Origin: Cylindrodendrum hubeiense
Lineage: Eukaryota > Ascomycota > Sordariomycetes > Hypocreales > Nectriaceae
Assembly: GCA_014621425.1 (NCBI GenBank)
Contig: JAANBB010000481.1
Span: 1 to 28,200, forward strand
DNA: 28,200 bases
Reading direction: 5' to 3'
Positions 21,711 to 28,200 of the stretch are shown here, piece after piece. Position numbers and translations under genes: made by a program. The notes under the pieces are model-generated. The model saw nothing but the letters and a program-made list of their open reading frames with translations, was not told where the DNA came from and did not search any database. Each line of letters starts with the position of its first letter. Position 1 is the first letter of the stretch.

Positions 21711-22044
21711 AGTGTCTCTCCCAAAGTCCACCGTAGCTTTTTTCCCTCCCGCCCCGTCCTGCTTACACAACTCCCTTACTCTCCCATCTCGTCTCCATCT
21801 CCATCCATCTCTCCCTCCCCCACGAGCCCGACTGCCAACGTCCCTGGTCGACGCCGCGACAACTTCCTCGACCGCAAGCTCAACCGCCGAGCACGATCCC
21901 GACGACACACGGGTGCTGGCCCAATTGCACGTCCGTACACGCCTCAGCGACGACGCATTCCCGCCTGAGTCTGCCACGCCGCGACCATCTCAATCTGGCT
22001 GGCGTCGAGGGGCCGATCGGGCGCTTGCCCGCGAATTCACCACA

Positions 22045-25000
22045 ATGACCACCACAACCACCCCCGAAGGTGGCCTCAATCCTGCCGCCCTGAGCACCAC
22101 CCAGCGGGCGCGATGGGCCACACGAAGAATGACTGTCAAGAGCAGTAGCCACAAGCGCAACTCGCTCATGAACCGCATGCACAAGAAGACAGGATCCAAC
22201 GAGAAGAACCCACCCCCCGAAGGTTCCGAACCACCCGCAGAAGATGTCCAGCAGCCGCCCGATGACGCTGCCATTCAAGAGGAGAACGAGGACGACGATG
22301 AACAACCCGAAAGCCGGGCCCTGTATTTCAACCAGCCTCTACCAGACAATCTTATCGACGAAGAAGGCCATCCACTCCAAGAGTTCCCCCGCAACAAGAT
22401 TCGGACAGCCAAGTATACCCCCATTTCCTTCGTGCCCAAGAACTTGTGGTTCCAGTTTCACAACATCGCCAACATCTTCTTCTTGTTCTTGGTTATTTTG
22501 GTCGTAAGTAGCTGCAACCCTTGCTTCTCTGCCATATGTAAACCTTAACCTCTGTGATAGTTCTTCCCCATTTTCGGTGGTACCAACCCAGGCCTGAACG
22601 CTGTGCCACTGATCTTCATTATCACTGTTACCGCTATCAAAGATGCTGTCGAGGACTACCGAAGAACCGCTCTCGATATCGAACTCAACAACGCCCCGGT
22701 TCACCGATTGCGAAACTGGACCAACGTCAACGTGCTTGAGGGAGACGTTTCCGCTTGGCGACGGTTCAAGAAGGGCAACTCGGCCTTCTTTGGTACCATC
22801 TGGCGTGGCATTCAGAGCATTTGGTCCAAGAAGGCCAGGGAGGAGCTTGCCAGACGCAAGGCAGTCGACGTTGATGACCCTGTGCGACCTTCGATGGAGA
22901 CGCACCGACGCTCTATACGAGGATCGATTGCCTCACCTTTCACTGGCCGCGAGTCTTTCATGTCCGCCCGAGAAGATATTCAGATGACCCCGGTGCCATC
23001 CCCATCGCCTCAGCCGCATATTCGGATCCAGGTCCCCGAAAATGAGGAAGCTAAGCGTTATGCCGCAGTTGTAAAGATGGAAACAAGCGTCATCCAACGC
23101 GATCATCCCATCAACGGCGCTCGGTTCCAGAAGGACCACTGGAAGAGCATCGTGGTCGGCGACTTTGTGCGTATCTACAATGACGAAGAACTGCCCGCCG
23201 ATATCATTATTCTCTCTACTTCCGACCCGGATGGCGGATGTTATGTCGAGACGAAGAACTTGGACGGCGAAACCAATCTCAAAATTCGCCAGTCGCTCCG
23301 ATGCGGTCGATCAATCAAGCATGCCCGAGACTGCGAGCGAGCCGAGTTCGTTATCGAGAGCGAGGCCCCGCAACCTAATCTGTACAAGTACAACGGCGCT
23401 CTTAAGTGGCAGCAGTCTGTCCCTGGCTATGCCGAGGAGGATGTTGAGAATATGACCGAGCCCATTGGCATTGACAATCTACTTCTCCGAGGCTGTCACT
23501 TGCGAAACACCGAATGGGCTCTCGGTGTCGTCGTGTTTACTGGAAACGACACCAAGATTATGATGAACGCTGGTATTACACCAAGCAAGCGCCCGCGAAT
23601 TGCCCGTGAGATGAACTTCAACGTCATCTGCAACTTTGGTATCCTGTTCGTCATGTGTATGCTGGCTGCTATTGTCAACGGTGTGGCATGGGGAAAGTCG
23701 GACGCTTCTATCACCTATTTCGATTATGGATCCATTGGAGGGAGCCCGGCTATGAGCGGTTTCATCACCTTCTGGGCCGCTCTCATTGTGTTCCAGAACT
23801 TGATTCCCATCTCACTGTACATCACCCTCGAGATCGTCAGAACCCTCCAGGCCATCTTCATCTATAGCGATGTGGAGATGTACTACGAGAAGATCGATCA
23901 GCCCTGTATTCCCAAGTCGTGGAACATCTCAGATGACGTCGGCCAGATCGAGTACATTTTCTCTGACAAGACTGGCACATTGACTCAAAACGTCATGGAA
24001 TTCAAGAAGGCCACCATCAACGGACAACCCTACGGAGAGGCCTATACTGAGGCGCAGGCTGGAATGCAGAAGCGTCTAGGTATCGACACCGAAAAGGAAG
24101 GCGAGAGGATTCGGGCCGAGATTGCTAATGCCAAAGTTCGCGCTCTTGAGGGCCTCCGAAAGCTGCACGATAACCCCTACCTCTACGACGACGATGTCAC
24201 CTTTATCGCTCCTGATTTTGTTGCTGACCTGGCTGGCGAGCACGGTGCCGAACAACAAGCAGCAAACGAGTACTTTATGTTATCCCTGGCCCTCTGCCAT
24301 ACCGTCATTGCAGAGAAGTCCCCTGGAGAGCCACCCAAGATGATCTTCAAGGCGCAATCCCCTGACGAGGAGGCCCTGGTTGCCACTGCCCGCGACATGG
24401 GGTTCACTGTCCTCGGAAACTCTGGAGACGGCATCAACCTCAACGTTCTTGGCGAGGAGCGTCACTACCAGATTCTCAACACTATCGAGTTTAATTCGAC
24501 CCGAAAGCGAATGAGCTCGATTGTTCGCATGCCCGACGGTCGCATCATTCTCATCTGCAAGGGTGCCGACAGTGTTATATACGCTCGTTTGAAGAAGGGA
24601 GAGCAGAAGGAGCTGAGGAAAGATACCGCAGAACATCTGGAGATGTTTGCCCGTGAGGGATTGCGAACTCTCTGTATCGCGCACAAGGAGGTGTCGGAGC
24701 AGGACTACAAAGCTTGGAAGAAGGAGCATGATGTGGCTGCGGCTGCCCTGGATGAGCGAGAGGAGAAACTTGAGGTTGTCGCCGAGCTCATTGAGCAGGA
24801 CCTCTTCCTTCTGGGTGGTACTGCCATTGAGGATCGGCTACAAGACGGAGTGCCAGATACCATTGCCCTTCTGGGTGATGCCGGTATCAAGCTCTGGGTC
24901 CTCACTGGTGACAAGGTGGAGACTGCCATCAACATCGGTTTCTCATGCAACTTGCTCAACAACGACATGGAACTGATTCACATCAAAGTGGACGAGGATG

Positions 25001-26706
25001 AAAACGGAGAAACAAGTGACGAAACCTTCCTGGATGTGACAGAAAAGTTGCTGGATGACAACCTTCAGACGTTTGGCATTACCGGAAGTGACGAGGATCT
25101 TGCTCGCGCCAAGAAAAGTCATGAGGCCCCAGCGCCGACTCACGGAGTTGTCATTGACGGGTTTACTCTTCGATGGGCTCTGAACGATCGATTAAAGCAG
25201 AAGTTCCTTCTGCTTTGCAAGCAATGCAAGTCAGTCTTGTGCTGCCGTGTTAGTCCCGCACAGAAGGCTGCCGTTGTCGCCATGGTGAAGAACGGTCTCG
25301 ATGTTATGACTCTCTCCATTGGAGACGGTGCCAACGACGTGGCCATGATCCAAGAAGCTGACGTGGGTGTTGGTATCGCGGGTGTGGAAGGTCAACAGGC
25401 TGCCATGTCCTCTGATTACGCCATCGCTCAGTTCCGATTCCTCTCAAGACTGGTGCTGGTGCATGGCCGTTGGTCGTACCGTCGCTTGGCGGAGAGCATC
25501 AGCAACTTCTTCTACAAGAACATGGTCTGGACTTTTGCCATTTTCTGGTTCGAGATCTTCTGCGACTTCGACATGACCTACCTCTTCGACTTGACCTACA
25601 TTCTCATGTTCAATCTGTTCTTCACCTCTGTTCCCGTCGCTATTATGGGTGTTCTGGACCAGGATGTATCCGACAAGGTCTCGCTCGCTGTGCCACAACT
25701 ATACCGCCGAGGCATTGAGCGGATGGAGTGGACTCAGTCCAAGTTCTGGTAAGTTTGTCAAATGTCGATGATTGCGTGGCCGAGACTAACATGTAACTCT
25801 AGGTGGTACATGGCTGATGGCATCTACCAGTCGGTTATGGTCTTCTTTATCCCATATCTGCTCTTCATTGACAGCAGCTTTATTGGCATGAATGGTCTTA
25901 ATGTCGAGGACCGACTTCGATTCGGTGCCTACATCGCTCACCCCGCCGTCGTCACGATTAACATGTACATTCTCATCAACACCTACCGATGGGACTGGCT
26001 GATGCTCCTGATTGTCGTCATCAGTGACGTCTTTATCTTCTTCTGGACCGGAATTTACACATCCTTCACCTCGTCTGAGTACTTCTACGGAGCGGCGACC
26101 CAGGTGTACCAGGAGGCGACCTTCTGGGCCGTCTTCTTCATCGTGCCGGTCATCTGCCTGTTCCCTCGGTTTGCCGTCAAGGCGCTCCAGAAGGTGTACT
26201 GGCCATACGACGTCGATATTATTCGCGAGCAAGAGATGATGGGCAAGTTCTCGCACTTGTCGCCCACTGATGATGCCGATGATACCACCGTGGCCGACAC
26301 TAGAAGCAACAAGTCCAAGTCATCCAACAGCTCGAAGTCAAGGAAGGCCAAGCATGTCACATATGGCAGCGTCGACGAAGACTTGCGGCCTATTTATCCG
26401 CCTTCGGTAGCTACCCGAACAACTACGTATAACAACCATAGTCAAAACGGCAGCGACTCTACCAACTACACCAACCCCCGCATGTCATTGGACATTCCGG
26501 CGCAGGCACGGCCGTCCATTGATCGTGCTCGACCATCGTACGACCGTATGCGGGCGTCGATGGACCGGGTGCGACCCAGCTTCGAGGCTAGCAACGACTT
26601 CACGTCTGCGGCACGACTGTCTCGAATCGAATCGAGCCAATCGCAAGCAGGTCGATTCCGGCCACGACTGCGCGGCTTGTCACTCTCCAAGAGTGCCCAG
26701 CAGTAG
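22045..26706 (+). CDS. P4-type ATPase, Dnf1-like phospholipid flippase
   Basis: Exons 22045-22503, 22561-25748 and 25803-26706 give 1516 aa. P4 ATPases with a Cdc50/Lem3-type partner move phospholipids from the outer to the cytosolic leaflet of plasma-membrane and late-secretory membranes. Signatures in order are the first membrane pair from ~135 (FQFHNIANIFFLFLVIL) with TNPGLNAVPLIFIITVTAIK, the A-domain DGET at 388-391, PISL at 569-572 in helix 4, the phosphorylation site DKTGTLT with D622, KAQSPDEEALV and VLTGDK in the N/P domains, and the hinge GDGAND at 1074-1079. TNPGL, the WRRFKK motif and a long insertion between helix 2 and the A domain (about 200-300) point to the Dnf1/Dnf2 branch rather than Drs2 or Neo1. 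The start ATG (CACAATGAC) is the first one in frame. The C-terminal tail (from ~1370) is Ser/Arg-rich with five R-x-S-hydrophobic-D/E motifs. A long upstream ORF precedes it. The family is certain and the Dnf1 subclass likely. Confidence 0.96.
22504..22560 (+). other. intron 1 of the flippase gene
   Basis: 57 nt with donor GTAAGT, branch CTTAAC and acceptor TAG, in phase 0 between V153 and F154 inside membrane helix 1. Confidence 0.94.
25749..25802 (+). other. intron 2 of the flippase gene
   Basis: 54 nt with donor GTAAGT, branch ACTAAC and acceptor TAG. It splits a tryptophan codon (TG|G) in KFWWYMADG. Confidence 0.94.
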
Positions 26707-27912
26707 GGGATACCTTGTGACACCTGGCACAGGAAATATTTGGCAGCATCCTGCCACACACCGAACACTGACACTCCTTGTATATTACCCACTCCCGACG
26801 GGTGACACCCATCGAAAAATTCCTTCTGAGAGTCGTCTTTTTTCTTGTTTTGATATCCCGGGCCCACAACGAGGCCTTTGATGCACTTATGATCTGCACG
26901 AGCGATCTACGAGTGGCTTCTCCACCGATCCTGAGGGAGCTCCCAGCTCTGGCGTCCGCATTCTACGAGCGCGTCACGGAAGGAAAGGGGTTGATTTGGT
27001 TGCTTGTTCCCCCGTACAATTTCTTTTTTTGGGGGGAGTCTGTCTTACACACGCAGGGCGTTTTGAAAGGGGAAATGCAAAAGGTGCTTTTTGGTTTTTG
27101 TATGATTGCTTGCTTGGCTTTTTGCCGTACAGTCGACTTCCCTTTCCTCATATCTCTTTATTCTCCGTTTTTCTTCATTTTCGCATTTTAGAGCTGAGAA
27201 AGCGGCAAAACTCATTCATTATGAGAAGTGGTTTCATTGCGTGGAAAGGGGATGGTGGCAGGGGAGAGAAGAAAGAAGAGGGAAGAAAGAAGGCGGAAGT
27301 TGAAGATGATGGACTGGCGTTAGTACGGAGAAGGCCCAGCCGCCCAAGGAGAAGGAGAAGGGGGCGAAGATACGGGTGCACTGTACATACGGTATCATAA
27401 TAGCTTGTCGCTTCCTTTTCCTTTTTGGAGACCAAACCCAACACGAAGATATATAATTTCAAGTCTCTGCATCTGTGTCTGCGAAGTGTTGTTGTTGCGG
27501 TGTAGATTGATAAGATGATGCTGCCCCTGCTCAATGCTCCATGCTTCATGCGTACCTGACACACAGATACCTCCTACCTTAGTGACTGGAGTACACTTCA
27601 AAGTACAACTGCAAGTACCTACAGCACATCGGCAGTCTGGCCTGTCTGCATTGCAGGTACGAATACGACCGAACTTGCTTCTCTTGGCAGGGGAATATCC
27701 CGGCCCCACCAGGGCGGGCGACTTCCACTTTCGTTGCATGGTAGGTCACCCTCCACCGGAGCTGGACGGCACTTCACCCACCGCCCTCGTCCAACTTTCA
27801 ACTTCCAACTTTCAACCTCAACAACCTACGACGAGGAGCTTGTGTTGAATCTCCACGGCAGATTGGCCCACGGAGAACTATCGCCCACGCCAATTGAGTC
27901 CTCGACTGCATC
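26707..27912. other. intergenic region between the flippase gene and the right-edge gene
   Basis: It contains the flippase 3' UTR, with T-rich stretches around 26995-27190 and purine-rich DNA at 27240-27365, then a pyrimidine- and CAA-rich leader for the next gene. No supportable gene was seen; the short frames have no protein character. Confidence 0.55.
27791..27818 (+). repeat. 14-nt tandem duplication in the leader of the right-edge gene
   Basis: CCAACTTTCAACTT is followed directly by CCAACTTTCAACCT, about 95 nt before the proposed start codon, in a likely untranslated leader. Confidence 0.8.
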
Positions 27913-28200
27913 ATGGAGCCTCCCGAGCCGTTTCCCCTCACTGCCTGGCGCTTGAGCGGCGACTATGCTTTCACCCACTTCAACATGTCGTACGTTGTTT
28001 CCGTTTCCCAATTGGCCTCGCAGATCAACTGACTCTTCTCTTTCTGTAGCCAGGAAGTCTTCTCCGTTGCCGCTACTGCCCTCGCCCTTGCCTTCTCCTT
28101 CGTCCTGATCCGCATCGCGTCCGCATCCGCCCAGGCCACGGCCAGCCGTCCCCGCCGATACACGGTCCCCGCGCCCAAGACGCCCGAACCCGCGACGACG
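27913..28200 (+). CDS. N-terminal part of an unrecognised, probably membrane-anchored protein (cut by window edge)
   Basis: Exon 1 at 27913-27989 starts at ATG (ATCATGGAG) and encodes MEPPEPFPLTAWRLSGDYAF then THFNM. After a 60-nt intron, exon 2 runs from 28050 past the window edge. The joined protein has a hydrophobic segment at about residues 30-49 (FSVAATALALAFSFVLIRIA), then a Ser/Ala-rich stretch and a basic, proline-rich region (RPRRYTVPAPKTPEP). This suggests an N-terminal membrane anchor facing a soluble domain, but the visible 76 or so residues do not let me name a family. The start is the first ATG of the exon with good context. Confidence 0.65.
27990..28049 (+). other. intron of the right-edge gene
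   Basis: 60 nt with donor GTACGT, branch ACTGAC and acceptor TAG, splitting a serine codon (TC|C). An alternative CAG acceptor 4 nt downstream would shift the frame into Ser/Pro low complexity and lose the hydrophobic segment. Confidence 0.8.

Larger units (their letters stand above)
17102..22044. other. 4.9 kb gene-free spacer upstream of the flippase gene
   Basis: No supportable conventional gene. Frames on both strands are Arg/Pro/Gly-rich and mostly lack ATG starts. The part near 17102 should hold the promoter of the Nse6-like gene. Other contents are a group of three inverted repeats (17747-17893), a CCAGGTA/TACCTGG cluster (20779-20866), 9-nt tandem repeats (21596-21622 and 21676-21710), pyrimidine-rich promoter DNA from ~21540 to 21840, and a long upstream ORF (21474-21968) treated as a finding. 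Confidence 0.55.

Noticed and set aside
21679..22044. 122-codon N-terminal extension of the flippase
   Set aside because: It would start at GTG and is Pro/Ser-rich promoter-like DNA; the ATG at 22045 has good context and gives a normal Dnf1-type N-terminus.
25786..26256. 156-codon - strand frame
   Set aside because: Antisense shadow of the last flippase exon.

Overview
The window looks like nuclear DNA of a filamentous ascomycete (Pezizomycotina, probably Sordariomycetes and perhaps Hypocreales; the order is inference from protein character only). The evidence is short 49-85 nt introns with GTRNGT donors, CTAAC/CTGAC/TTAAC branch sites and YAG acceptors, pyrimidine-rich leaders before start codons, long gene-free spacers, and housekeeping proteins of fungal type. 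There are no operons, CRISPR arrays, tRNA or rRNA genes, and I see no recognisable transposon or secondary-metabolite cluster.

Layout: 1-2790 is a gene-free spacer and leader. 2791-5034 (+) encodes a proline-rich, coiled-coil protein of unknown function whose reading frame begins at TTG rather than ATG. 5035-9129 is a 4.1 kb spacer with no supportable gene. 9130-10410 (-) is a type II membrane GT31 (beta-1,3-galactosyltransferase-like) glycosyltransferase with a TATA box upstream and a six-copy 10-bp repeat just after its stop. 11599-13260 (-) is a NIPA-type (DUF803) membrane transporter with one intron. It diverges from 14027-14858 (+), the V-ATPase subunit E gene (three exons). 15169-17101 (-) is a two-exon gene for a nuclear-looking helical-repeat protein, possibly the fungal Nse6/SLF2-like (CANIN) Smc5/6 partner, convergent with the V-ATPase gene. 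17102-22044 is a 4.9 kb spacer holding short repeats and inverted repeats. 22045-26706 (+) is a Dnf1-type P4 ATPase (phospholipid flippase, three exons, 1516 aa). From 27913 to the right edge (+) is the start of an unrecognised, probably membrane-anchored protein, cut off by the window.

Several products belong to the secretory/endomembrane system (GT31 enzyme, V-ATPase E, flippase, probably NIPA), but nothing indicates co-regulation; this reads as an ordinary core-genome block. The most notable signals are: the ATG-less but Kozak-like start of the 2791 gene; a tandem array of R-x-S-hydrophobic-D/E motifs in the flippase C-terminal tail that matches the consensus of the Fpk1-type flippase kinase; a PIP-box-like motif at the N-terminus of the Nse6-like candidate; a 28-nt near-perfect palindrome; and a long upstream ORF ahead of the flippase. 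I found no convincing wholly new system.
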